A DNA stretch of 64,000 nucleotides from an uncultured Oscillospiraceae bacterium (GTDB taxonomy: Bacteria > Bacillota > Clostridia > Oscillospirales > Oscillospiraceae), in contig CANQRQ010000006.1 in NCBI GenBank assembly GCA_947626315.1, forward strand, positions 1 through 64,000. Reading direction: 5' to 3'. Under the pieces are notes generated by a model. That model worked only from the letters and a program-made list of their open reading frames with translations. It was not told where the DNA came from and searched no databases. The translations under genes and the position numbers were made by a program. Of the stretch, positions 39,959 to 48,516 are shown in pieces. The first letter of the stretch is position 1, and each line of letters starts with the position of its first letter.

Positions 39959-41051
39959 ACGGCAAGCTGTGATCCAGCCTCTGCGCCTTGCGCCCGGGCG
40001 GCGGATCCTGGTCATCTCCGACATTCACGGGAACCTGGCCTATTTTGACGCGCTTTTGAAAAAGGCCGCCTTTGGGCCCGGGGACGAGCTGATCATCGAC
40101 GGGGACTTTCTGGAAAAGGGCCCGGACAGTCTGGGGGTTCTCCGCCGGATCATGGAGCTGTCCAAGGCTGGGAACGTCCACTGCGTCTGCGGCAACTGCG
40201 ACAACTGGTATGACATTTTCCGGCCCGACTGGTCCCCGGAGGCGGACGAGCGGGTGATGGACTATGTGATGTGGCGGCAGAGCGGCCTGTTGTGGGATAT
40301 GCTCAACGCCTCCGGCGTGGACCTCTTCGAGCTGGAGAGCATCAGCGACTGCAAGGGGACGCTGCTGCGCCGCTTCCCCCAGGAGTGGGACTTTCTCTCC
40401 AAGCTGCCCGACGCCATTGAGACGGAGAGCTTTCTCTTTGCCCATGCGGGGGCGGACCCGGACAAGCCTCTGCGGGAGCACACAGCCGGGGACTTCTGCC
40501 GCATTGACAGCCTGCTCACCACCGGCCGGCGCTTTCGCAAATGGCTCGTGGTGGGCCACTGGCCTGTGATGCTCTACCGGGAGAATATCGTCTGCGCCAA
40601 CCCCATCATTGACCGGGAAAAGCGCATCGTCAGCATCGACGGGGGCTGCGTCCTGAAGGACGACGGGCAGCTCAACGCCCTGATCATCCCCCACAAGGAC
40701 AGCGAGGACTTCTCCTTCCTGGCCTATGACCCCTTCCCGGTGCGGACCGTCACCCGGGACCAGGCGGGCAGCGAGCGTTCCTACTATATCCGCTGGGGGG
40801 ACAATCAGGTGCGCGTCCTGCGCCGGGGGGAGGAATTCTCCCGCTGCCGCCACGTGCGCACCGGCTACGAGATGGATATTCTCACCAAATACCTGTACTC
40901 TGACGGGGAGTACAGCGACTGCAACGACAGCACCGACTATGTGCTGCCCCTAAAGGCCGGGGACCGGGTCAGCCTGATCGAGAGCACCTCTCTGGGCTAC
41001 CTGGTCAAGCACCGGGGCGTCACCGGTTGGTACTTCGGAGACCTGGCATGA
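39951..41051 (+). CDS. Metallophosphoesterase with C-terminal SH3-like extension
   Basis: A 366-residue protein with a calcineurin-like phosphoesterase domain: ILVISDIHGNLAYF, ELIIDGDFLEKGP (replacing the common GD-x2-D-RG), CVCGNCDNW, and WLVVGHWPVMLY. The final 60 or so residues (ADGEYS-like loop, VLPLKAGDRVSLIESTSLGYLVKHRGVTGWYFG) look like an SH3-type barrel. It resembles serine/threonine-protein phosphatases of the PrpE/ApaH type. Its start overlaps the previous stop by 8 bases. Confidence 0.88.
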   Translation: MYERQAVIQPLRLAPGRRILVISDIHGNLAYFDALLKKAAFGPGDELIIDGDFLEKGPDSLGVLRRIMELSKAGNVHCVCGNCDNWYDIFRPDWSPEADERVMDYVMWRQSGLLWDMLNASGVDLFELESISDCKGTLLRRFPQEWDFLSKLPDAIETESFLFAHAGADPDKPLREHTAGDFCRIDSLLTTGRRFRKWLVVGHWPVMLYRENIVCANPIIDREKRIVSIDGGCVLKDDGQLNALIIPHKDSEDFSFLAYDPFPVRTVTRDQAGSERSYYIRWGDNQVRVLRRGEEFSRCRHVRTGYEMDILTKYLYSDGEYSDCNDSTDYVLPLKAGDRVSLIESTSLGYLVKHRGVTGWYFGDLA

Positions 41052-41341
41052 GCGGCGGGCTTCACGGCCCTGTGCCGCTGACGGCCTGGCTTTTTCTCAT
41101 GAGCCTGCTGCTGTTTTTCACCATGGGCTATGACAAGGCCCAGGCCCGGCGGGGCGGCCGCCGGGTCCCGGAGAGGACCCTCTTTGCCCTGGCCTTTCTG
41201 GGCGGGGCCATCGGGGGCTTTTTCGGTATGCGGGCTTTCCGGCACAAAACGCTGCACCCCCAGTTTGCCCTGGGCTTTCCCGCGCTGGCCCTGCTGCAGG
41301 CCGCCCTCTGGATCTGGTGCGCGTTCCGCTTTTCCTATTAA
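41048..41341 (+). CDS. DUF1294 membrane protein
   Basis: A 97-residue protein with two or three membrane helices and the DUF1294 signature MGYDKAQARRGGRRVPERTL..FLGGAIGGFFGMRAFRHKT. ATG 41048 overlaps the previous TGA (ATGA) and has GGAG about 9 bases upstream. The function is unknown. It is part of the run from 38831. Confidence 0.9.
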   Translation: MSGGLHGPVPLTAWLFLMSLLLFFTMGYDKAQARRGGRRVPERTLFALAFLGGAIGGFFGMRAFRHKTLHPQFALGFPALALLQAALWIWCAFRFSY

Positions 41342-41367
41342 AATAACTGTATAAAGGAGGCTCCCCC

Positions 41368-43938
41368 ATGGATCAAGACTGCCGCATCAGCACCGGGATC
41401 GAAGGTCTGGACCGGACGCTGGACTATCTCCGTCCCGGAGACACCGTCACCTGGCAGGTGGAGCACATCGGCGACTACGCCTTTGTGGCCACCAAGTTTG
41501 TCACCTCCGTGGCCCTCAGCGGCCGCCGGATCGTCTACCTCCGCTTCGGCGATCACCCGGAGATCATCGACACTGAGGCGCTGGACCGGCGGGGGGCTAA
41601 TATCGTCCGCTATAATCTGGACCCCTCCGTGGGCTTTGAGACCTTTGCCGTCCAGGTCCACCGGATCATCAGCCGGGAGGAGGCGGGGGCCTTCTACCTG
41701 GTGGACTGCCTGTCCGACCTGCAGAAGTACTGGTTCTCCGATCTGATGGTCTGCAACTTCTTCCTGCTCACCAGCGCCTTTTCCCAGGAGCGGGGCAGCG
41801 TGTCCTATACGGCCATCCAGTACGAGCGGCACATCTACGAGACCATCTCCCGCATCCGGCACGCCAGCCCCGTGCTGCTGAACATCCGCAGCCTGAACGG
41901 CAGCACCTATATCCACCCCCTCAAGGCCGCCGGCCGCAGCTCCCCCACCATGTATTTCCCCCTGCGGATCGACGGCGAGCACAGCCGCCCCGTCACCTCC
42001 AGCGCCGAGAGCTACGCCATTTTTGACATCTTTACCCAGACCGGCGAGCGGCGGGACTGCTGGGACAGCATGTTTGACTCGGTGGGGGACGCCTGCGAGG
42101 AGCCCACGGACCCGGAGGGCATCCAGCTCAAGGAGAACATCCTCCGCTGCCTGCTGGGCACCGAGCCCCAGCGGCTGGAGCTCTGCCGGAAATATTTCTC
42201 CATCAGGGACCTGATGGAGATCAAAAAGCGGGAGATCGGCACCGGCTGCATCGGCGGCAAGGCCGTGGGTATGCTTCTGGCCCGGAACATCCTCCGGGAC
42301 GACGCCCCGGAGCTCTATGAAAAATACATCGAGCCCCACGACTCTTATTTTATCGGGGCCGACGTGTTCTACACCTACGCCGTGCAGAACAATACCTGGG
42401 ACCTGCGCACCAAGATGATCGAGCCGGAGGACTATCTCCGCATCGCCCCGGAGTTTGGCCAGCGGCTGCTCAACGGCAGCTTCATGCCCACTATCAAGGA
42501 GCAGTTTCTCTCCATGCTGGAATATTTCGGCCAGTCCCCCATCATCGTCCGCTCCAGCTCCCTGCTGGAGGACGGGGTGGGCAACGCCTTTGTGGGCAAG
42601 TACGAGAGCGTCTTCTGCCCCAACCAGGGCACCCTGGAGGAGCGCTACCGGGTCTTTGAGGACGCGGTGCGCACCGTGTACGCCAGCACCGTCAGCCCCG
42701 AGGCGATCAAGTACCGGGCGGACCGGAACCTCCTGAGCCGGGACGAGCAGATGGCCCTGCTGGTGATGCGGGTCAGCGGGGACTGCCGGGGCAGCTACTA
42801 TTTCCCCCACCTGGCCGGCGTGGGCCACTCCCGGAACATCTATTTCAACAACGCCGCCGGCGCCTCGGACAACAAGGGCATGCTGCGCCTGGTGTTCGGC
42901 CTGGGCACCCGGGCCGTGGACCGGGGCGCGGACGACTATGCCCGCTTCATCAGTCTGGACAATCCCCTGGCCCCGCCCATGGTGGAGCACGGGGACGAGT
43001 ACCGCTTCTCCCAGCACAATGTGGACCTGATTGACCTGCAGAACAACCGCTTCGCCACCGTGCCCCTGAGCGCGCTGAACAAACGGAGCCTGGGGGCCGA
43101 CCCCGGCCTCTTCATGGAGCCGGACCTGGCCACGGCGGCCCGGCTGCGGGAGCTGGGCGTCTACGAGCCGGCGTCGGACATTCTCAGCTTCAACCGCCTC
43201 CTGCGCCGCACGGACTTCACCCAGGTCATGTCCAAGGTCATGTCCCTGCTGGCGGAGAAGTACCGCTATCCGGTGGATGTGGAGTACTCCTGCAACTTTT
43301 ACGGCCCCACGGAGTACCGGGTCAACCTGCTCCAGTGCCGCACGCTCCAGACCCACGGCCTGGGCCAGGCGGGGGTGATGCCCAAGGTGCGGGACTTCTT
43401 CTTCCGCATCCGGGGCAACTTCATGGGCGGCAACGCCTGCATCCCCGTGCGCTATGTGGTCTTTGTGAAGATCGAGCCCTATCTGGCCCTGCCGGAGAAT
43501 CTGAAATACCGGACCGCCCGCCGGGTGGGCGAGCTCAACGGCCTGCTGAAGGAGCAAAACGCCATTCTGATCGGCCCCGGCCGCTGGGGGACCACCACGC
43601 CCAGCCTGGGCGTGCCGGTGAGCTTTGCGGAGATCTCCAAATTCTCCTGCATGTGCGAGCTGGCCTATAAGTCCCACGGCCTGCGGCCGGAGCTGTCCTA
43701 CGGGAGCCACTTCTTCCAGGACCTGGTGGAAAACGGCATCTTTTACGCCGCCGTCTACCAGGGCGAGGAGGGCTGCCAGTTTAACGAAGCCCTCTTTGAC
43801 CGCTATCCCGACCGTTACACGGAGCTCACCGGGGACCGGGACCTGGCCGGGGTCATCAAGGTCTACGATCTGGGCCGCCCGGAGGCCATCCTCTACGCGG
43901 AGATCGCCAGCCAGGACTGCTTCCTGGGCGCCCTGTAA
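41368..43938 (+). CDS. KaiC-like/PEP-pyruvate-binding domain fusion protein
   Basis: An 856-residue soluble protein. The N-terminus (STGIEGLDRTLDYLRPGD..VTWQVEHIGDYAFVATKFV) aligns with KaiC/RecA-type domains, but the Walker A position (usually G-x4-GKT) is replaced, so ATP binding there is unlikely. From about residue 290 a PEP synthase-like nucleotide-grasp domain follows (IGGKAVGMLLARNIL, SPIIVRSSSLLEDGVGNAFVGKYESVF, YRVNLLQCRTLQT). The His-swivel and PEP/pyruvate domains of complete PEP synthases are absent. AGGAGG precedes ATG 41368. It may phosphorylate or bind a partner rather than make PEP; that is inference. Confidence 0.88.
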   Translation: MDQDCRISTGIEGLDRTLDYLRPGDTVTWQVEHIGDYAFVATKFVTSVALSGRRIVYLRFGDHPEIIDTEALDRRGANIVRYNLDPSVGFETFAVQVHRIISREEAGAFYLVDCLSDLQKYWFSDLMVCNFFLLTSAFSQERGSVSYTAIQYERHIYETISRIRHASPVLLNIRSLNGSTYIHPLKAAGRSSPTMYFPLRIDGEHSRPVTSSAESYAIFDIFTQTGERRDCWDSMFDSVGDACEEPTDPEGIQLKENILRCLLGTEPQRLELCRKYFSIRDLMEIKKREIGTGCIGGKAVGMLLARNILRDDAPELYEKYIEPHDSYFIGADVFYTYAVQNNTWDLRTKMIEPEDYLRIAPEFGQRLLNGSFMPTIKEQFLSMLEYFGQSPIIVRSSSLLEDGVGNAFVGKYESVFCPNQGTLEERYRVFEDAVRTVYASTVSPEAIKYRADRNLLSRDEQMALLVMRVSGDCRGSYYFPHLAGVGHSRNIYFNNAAGASDNKGMLRLVFGLGTRAVDRGADDYARFISLDNPLAPPMVEHGDEYRFSQHNVDLIDLQNNRFATVPLSALNKRSLGADPGLFMEPDLATAARLRELGVYEPASDILSFNRLLRRTDFTQVMSKVMSLLAEKYRYPVDVEYSCNFYGPTEYRVNLLQCRTLQTHGLGQAGVMPKVRDFFFRIRGNFMGGNACIPVRYVVFVKIEPYLALPENLKYRTARRVGELNGLLKEQNAILIGPGRWGTTTPSLGVPVSFAEISKFSCMCELAYKSHGLRPELSYGSHFFQDLVENGIFYAAVYQGEEGCQFNEALFDRYPDRYTELTGDRDLAGVIKVYDLGRPEAILYAEIASQDCFLGAL

Positions 43939-43950
43939 TACGCAAGAATT

Positions 43951-43985
43951 AAAAAAACAGACGCGAGAACTGCGTCTGTTTTTTT
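43951..43985. terminator. Bidirectional terminator
   Basis: Seven A, stem ACAGACGC-like with GCGTCTGT, and seven T, between convergent genes. Confidence 0.93.
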
Positions 43986-44011
43986 GCCGCAAGCGGGCCT
44001 CATTTGAAGGC

Positions 44012-44221
44012 TTATCCCTCGTCCGTTACCGAGTCGCTGCGGAACAGCAGCGAGATGCACCACAGCGCCGCCAGGCCCACGAGGGTGTAGATCACGCGGC
44101 TGACGGTGGAAGTCTGTCCGCCGAAGATCCATGCCACGATGTCGAAGCGGAACAGGCCGATGCTGCCCCAGTTCAGGCCGCCGATGATGGCCAGTACCAG
44201 GGCGATCCGATCCATTATCAC
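44012..44221 (-). CDS. DUF378 small membrane protein
   Basis: A protein of about 69 residues with two membrane helices and the DUF378 signature ALVLAIIGGLNWGSIGLFRFDIVAWIFGG. GTG 44221 is preferred because AAGGAGA lies 7 bases upstream; ATG 44239 includes the SD itself as codons. It encodes no known activity. It is monocistronic and ends before the bidirectional terminator. Confidence 0.87.
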   Translation of the reverse strand: MIMDRIALVLAIIGGLNWGSIGLFRFDIVAWIFGGQTSTVSRVIYTLVGLAALWCISLLFRSDSVTDEG

Positions 44222-44369
44222 AGACAATTCTCCTTTCATGGTGGCCGTCTGCGCGCAGACGGCGGAAGATCACCTGTATTTTGGCCCGATGAAAGAAAAA
44301 TTATACCTTCGACAAAACTAGTGTTTTTTCGCTCTTTACAAATCCGCTCCTTTGGTTTATTTTATACTC

Positions 44370-44468
44370 ACAGCTTATCCAATTGGTCTTTCAAAGGAAA
44401 GACCCGGCTCATATCTTTATCCCACAACCCTGTTTAGCGGACTGATTTTTTCAGTCCGCGCTTTTTTT
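44370..44468 (+). ncRNA. Candidate small RNA with orphan intrinsic terminator
   Basis: On the plus strand a perfect stem GGTCTTTC-aaag-GAAAGACC (44385-44404) is followed by GCGGACTGA-ttttt-TCAGTCCGC (44437-44459) and seven T (44462-44468). No plus-strand gene precedes it. TTTACA (44335-44340) with TATTTT at 17 bp could be a promoter. The 3' end is antisense to the last codons of the gene at 44451. Expression is inference. Confidence 0.4.
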
Positions 44469-45200
44469 CAGATCTTTTTCTTTTTTCCTCGCCCTCGCCC
44501 AGGGCAGTCCGTAGAGGGGCAGCCAGACGGCGGCGATCAGCGGCAGATAGCCCAGCAGATAGCCCGGCCGCCCCAGAAAGGCGAACCAGGCCAGGGGCGT
44601 GCGCTCCGGGGGCCAGTTCAAAAACATGTAGTTGGTGCCGGCCAGCTTGTTGAAGATATACACCGGCGCCGCCAGGGCCAGCATCAGCCCCAGGCAGGCG
44701 GGCGCCCGGCGCGGCTCCGGCCGCAGCTCGCCTCCCGCCATGAGCATCAGCGTGTAGCCCACCGTCAGGGCGTGGAGCAAAAAGCAGCAGAGGGTCATCC
44801 AGTTGAAAAGGGGGTAATAGTTCCAGTCCGGCAGCAGCAGGGCCGCCGCCGCGCCGGGGAGGCAGAAGGCTGCCAGGAACTGTCCCAGCAGCTCCCCGCC
44901 CCCCAGGGCGTGGACCAGCAGCAGGTAGTTGGCCAGGGAGCACAGATGCAGCGGCAGCCGGTCCAGGCCGTATGCCCCGCTCAGGACCAGCGTCAGTGCC
45001 CGCAGCAGCTCCAGGCACACCGCCGCCCCGGCCGCGGCCAGGCGCAACCGGCGTCTCCGCCGCCTGTCCCCCCGCCGGAAGGCCAGGCACAGCGCCCCGG
45101 CCAGCAGCGCGCACAAAAACAGGTACGCCCCGTGCCCCGGGGAGAACAGGGCGAAGCCCAGGCCGTCCTCCCGCTGAATTTGGCAGTTAAAAAATTCCAT
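44451..45200 (-). CDS. YwaF/TIGR02206-family membrane protein
   Basis: A 249-residue polytopic protein with about seven membrane helices. The family signature LPLHLCSLANYLLLVHAL and NYYPLFNWMTLCCFLLHALTVG are present, followed by AGTNYMFLNWPP. The family (YwaF, TMEM164-like) has no settled bacterial function; the conserved His and Cys residues in the helices suggest an acyl-transfer chemistry like its eukaryotic relatives, which is inference. It is monocistronic. Confidence 0.88.
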   Translation of the reverse strand: MEFFNCQIQREDGLGFALFSPGHGAYLFLCALLAGALCLAFRRGDRRRRRRLRLAAAGAAVCLELLRALTLVLSGAYGLDRLPLHLCSLANYLLLVHALGGGELLGQFLAAFCLPGAAAALLLPDWNYYPLFNWMTLCCFLLHALTVGYTLMLMAGGELRPEPRRAPACLGLMLALAAPVYIFNKLAGTNYMFLNWPPERTPLAWFAFLGRPGYLLGYLPLIAAVWLPLYGLPWARARKKEKDLKKSAD

Positions 45201-45263
45201 ACCGGATTATCCTACGCGGCAAAGCGAAAAAATATACTTCCCGCCCCTGTAAACGGTACAAGG

Positions 45264-45293
45264 AGCTGCAGCAAAAAACTTTTTGCTGCAGCC
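45264..45293. terminator. GAGCTGCAGCAAAA hairpin after nagA
   Basis: The stem GAGCTGCAGCAAAAA pairs with TTTTTGCTGCAGCCC (one mismatch-type G-U pair). It is the fourth copy of the GCTGCAGC hairpin family, 10 bases from the nagA stop. Confidence 0.75.
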
Positions 45294-45302
45294 CGGGTCT
45301 TT

Positions 45303-46430
45303 TTATCCGATTTTCTCGCCGCCCAGATAGACGGCCCGGCGGCGCAGGTCCCCTTCACAGACTACGAAATCCGCCCACTTCCCCGGCTCGATGGAGCCGA
45401 TCTCCGCCTCCCGGCCCAGCTCCCGGGCGGGGACGAGGGTGGCGGACAGGACGGCCTGCTCCCGGGAAACGCCGAAGCTGACCGCCTTTTCCATGCAGGC
45501 GTACAGGTCCGAGGCGGAGCCGGCGATGGTGCCGTCCGCCAGGCGGGCGATGCTGTCCTTCAGATAGACCTCCTGCCCGGCCAGCATATAGGCCCCGTCC
45601 GGCATGCCGCAGCAGCGCAAAGCGTCGGAGATCAGGCAGATCCGGCCCGGGAAGAGCCGGAAGGCGGCCCGGACCGCGCTGGGGTGCACGTGCAGCCCGT
45701 CGCAGATCAGCTCCGCCGTCACGTCCTCCCGCTCCGCCGCGGCGCCGATCACGCCGGGGTTCCGGTGCAGCAGGGGCGGCATGGCGTTGAACAGGTGGGT
45801 CAGATGCCGGGCGCCGGCGGCAAAGGCCCGCCGGGCCGCCTCGTAATCCGCGTCCGTGTGAGCTACCGACACGGTGCACAGCTCCGCCGCCCGCCGGATA
45901 AAGTCCTCGGAGCCCTCCAGCTCCGGGGCGATATCCGCGATGCGGATCAGGCCGCCGCAGCCTGTGTACAGCTTCAGGAAGGCCTCAAAATCCGGCAAGC
46001 GGAGATAGGCCCCGTTCTGGGCGCCCTTTTTCTTCTCCGAGAAGAAGGGCCCCTCCATCTGAATGCCCATGAGCCGGGCCGTCCCCGCCGGGCGCTCCCG
46101 GCAGAGGCGCTCTGCGGCAGCGAAGGCCCGCTCCAGCTCCCCGTAGGGCAGGGTCATGGAGGCGGGGGCAAAGGAGGTGACGCCCCGGGCGGCCAGATAA
46201 GCGGCCATTTTCACCAGACCCTCATAGTCCCCGTCGGAGAAATCCGCCCCGGAGTTGCCGTGGGTGTGCACATCCACCAGGCCCGGGATCACCGCCGCCC
46301 CCTGCAGGTCGACTGCCTCCCCGGCGGGCGGTTCGTCGTAGACCGCCGTGAAGCGGCCCTCCTCCACCGCGAAGCCCCCGTAGACGAAACGGCCCTCCGG
46401 CCGGAACACATAGGCGTTTTTAAACAGCAT
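45303..46430 (-). CDS. nagA: N-acetylglucosamine-6-phosphate deacetylase
   Basis: A 375-residue amidohydrolase converting GlcNAc-6-P to GlcN-6-P. Metal and substrate motifs are PGLVDVHTHGNSGADFSDG, IQMEGPFFSEKKKGAQN (usual EGPF), SVAHTDADYEAARRA, HLFNAMPPLLHRNPG, CDGLHVHP and SDALRCCGMPDG. No nagB or transporter is adjacent. The product could feed or drain the same pool as GlmS in this window. The gene stands alone with AGGAGG upstream. Confidence 0.95.
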   Translation of the reverse strand: MLFKNAYVFRPEGRFVYGGFAVEEGRFTAVYDEPPAGEAVDLQGAAVIPGLVDVHTHGNSGADFSDGDYEGLVKMAAYLAARGVTSFAPASMTLPYGELERAFAAAERLCRERPAGTARLMGIQMEGPFFSEKKKGAQNGAYLRLPDFEAFLKLYTGCGGLIRIADIAPELEGSEDFIRRAAELCTVSVAHTDADYEAARRAFAAGARHLTHLFNAMPPLLHRNPGVIGAAAEREDVTAELICDGLHVHPSAVRAAFRLFPGRICLISDALRCCGMPDGAYMLAGQEVYLKDSIARLADGTIAGSASDLYACMEKAVSFGVSREQAVLSATLVPARELGREAEIGSIEPGKWADFVVCEGDLRRRAVYLGGEKIG

Positions 46431-46546
46431 AGCGGCGTCCTCCTTTTTATAAGCTCACGCGTCCCGCGCGCCTGTTCTTGACTGTATCGCCATTATAGCA
46501 CGGCCGCGCCGGGCCGGAAAGGGGCAAAGCGCCGGAAAAGCGAAAA

Positions 46547-46578
46547 GACAGCCGCCATCGTTGTCGCAGGCGGCTGTC
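46547..46578 (-). terminator. Terminator of marR-ABC operon
   Basis: GACAGCCGCC and GGCGGCTGTC form a 10-bp perfect stem; the minus strand continues with TTTT. Confidence 0.75.
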
Positions 46579-46605
46579 AACTGTCTTATAAGGGCACGGC
46601 GTTTT

Positions 46606-48516
46606 TTACTCCAGTTCAAAGGCGCCGGTGTAGAGTTGATAATAGGTGCCCTTCTCGGCGATCATCTTTTCATGGCTGCCCCGCTCGATGATCCGCCCGT
46701 GGTCCAGCACCATGATCACGTCCGAGTTCATGACGGTGGACAGACGGTGGGCGATGACAAAGACGGTGCGGCCCTCCATGAGCTTATCCATGCCCCGCTG
46801 GACAATGGCCTCGGTGCGGGTGTCGATGGAGGAGGTGGCCTCGTCCAAAATCATCACCGGCGGGTCCGCCACGGCGGCCCGGGCGATGGCCAGCAGCTGC
46901 CGCTGGCCCTGGGAGAGGTTGGCGCCGTTGTTGGCGAGCATGGTGTTGTAGCCCTCCGGCAGGCGGGTGATGAAGTCGTCCGCCCCGGCCAGCTTGGCGG
47001 CGGCCCGGCAGTCCTCGTCGGAGGCCTCCAGCCGTCCGTAGCGGATGTTCTCCATGACGGTGCCGGTAAAGAGGTTGGTGTCCTGGAGGACCAGGCCCAG
47101 AGAGCGGCGCAGATCGCTCTTCCGGATCTTGTTGACGTTGATCCCGTCGTAGCGGATCTTGCCGTCGTCGATATCGTAGAACCGGTTGATCAGGTTGGTG
47201 ATGGTGGTCTTGCCCGCGCCGGTGGCGCCCACAAAGGCCACCTTCTGGCCCGGCTCGGCGTAGACCGTGACCCCGTGGAGGACCTCCTTGCCCTCCTCGT
47301 AGGCGAAGTCCACGTCCACCATGCGCACGTCGCCCCGCAGCGGCGTGTAGGTCACTGTGCCGTCCGCCTGGTGGGGATGCCGCCAGGCCCAGCGCCCGGT
47401 GCGCTCGTCGGTCTCGGTCACGTTTCCGTCCTCATCCAGCTTGGCGTTGACCAGGGTCACATAGCCGTTGTCTGCCTCGGGCTGCTGGTCGATCAGGGCG
47501 AAGACCCGGCTGGCGCCGGCGCCGGCCATGACGATGGAGTTGACCTGCTGGGAGAGGGTGTTCACATTGCCGGTAAACTGTTTGGCCATCCCCAGGAAGG
47601 GGATCAGAATGTCGATGCCGAAGGCCTTGCCGGAGATGGACAGGTTGGGAAAGCCGGTGAGCAGGATGACGCCGCCCACCAGGGCCATAGCCACATAGAG
47701 GATGTTGCCGATGTTGTTGTTGATGGGACCCAGGATGTTGGCGTAGGCGTGGGCCCGGCGGCTGTCCTCAAAGAGAGCATCGTTGACCTTGTCAAAGGCC
47801 TCGATGCTCGCCTCCTCGTGGCAGAACACCTTGACCACTTTCTGGCCGTTCATCATCTCCTGGGCGAAGCCCTCCGTGGCGGCCACGGATTTCTGCTGCC
47901 GCATGAAATACTTGGCGGAGCCGCCGCCGAATTTCCGCACCACCAGGAACATGAAGAACACGCCCACGAACAGCACCAGCGTCATCCAAACGCTGAAGTA
48001 CAGCATGATGGACAGCACCACCAGGATAATGGCCCCGCACTGGATCAGGCTGGGGATGGTCTGGGACACCAGCATCCGCAGGGTGTCGATGTCGTTGGTG
48101 TAGTGGCTCATGATGTCGCCGTGCTTGTGGCTGTCGAAATACTTGATGGGCAGGTCCTGCATGCCGTTGAACATCTTCTGGCGCATCTTGTCCAGAAATC
48201 CCTGGGTCATATAGGCCATCAGCTGGGTCTGGACGGTGATGGCGATGATGGACAGGACGTAAAGCCCGATGAGCAGAGCGATAACGGGCATCAGCTCCAC
48301 CCGGGCGGCGGCCCAATCCCGGCTCACATACCACTTCTCAATGATCTGGATCACATTCTGGACAAAGAGGGAGGGGATGGAGGAGACGACGGAGGAGAAC
48401 AGGACGCACAGCACGGCCAGCGGGGCCAGCACCGGATAGAACTGGAAGAACAGGCCGACGGTCCGCTTGACGGCGGCAAAGCTGCCGGGACCCGGCATGG
48501 GCTTTTTATTCTTCAT
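46606..48516 (-). CDS. ABC exporter half-transporter with canonical ATPase site
   Basis: A 636-residue fusion of six membrane helices and an ABC domain: Walker A FVGATGAGKTTITNL, signature NLSQGQRQLLAIARA, Walker B VMILDEATSSIDTRTE, H-loop VIAHRLSTV. Residues about 355-390 form an insert (NAKLDEDGNVTETDERTGRWAWRH) between the two parts. It overlaps the partner gene by 11 bases. With the degenerate partner it should form a heterodimeric type IV exporter like TM287/288 or BmrCD, with this subunit hydrolysing ATP. Drugs or lipids are likely substrates, by family only. Confidence 0.94.
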   Translation of the reverse strand: MKNKKPMPGPGSFAAVKRTVGLFFQFYPVLAPLAVLCVLFSSVVSSIPSLFVQNVIQIIEKWYVSRDWAAARVELMPVIALLIGLYVLSIIAITVQTQLMAYMTQGFLDKMRQKMFNGMQDLPIKYFDSHKHGDIMSHYTNDIDTLRMLVSQTIPSLIQCGAIILVVLSIMLYFSVWMTLVLFVGVFFMFLVVRKFGGGSAKYFMRQQKSVAATEGFAQEMMNGQKVVKVFCHEEASIEAFDKVNDALFEDSRRAHAYANILGPINNNIGNILYVAMALVGGVILLTGFPNLSISGKAFGIDILIPFLGMAKQFTGNVNTLSQQVNSIVMAGAGASRVFALIDQQPEADNGYVTLVNAKLDEDGNVTETDERTGRWAWRHPHQADGTVTYTPLRGDVRMVDVDFAYEEGKEVLHGVTVYAEPGQKVAFVGATGAGKTTITNLINRFYDIDDGKIRYDGINVNKIRKSDLRRSLGLVLQDTNLFTGTVMENIRYGRLEASDEDCRAAAKLAGADDFITRLPEGYNTMLANNGANLSQGQRQLLAIARAAVADPPVMILDEATSSIDTRTEAIVQRGMDKLMEGRTVFVIAHRLSTVMNSDVIMVLDHGRIIERGSHEKMIAEKGTYYQLYTGAFELE

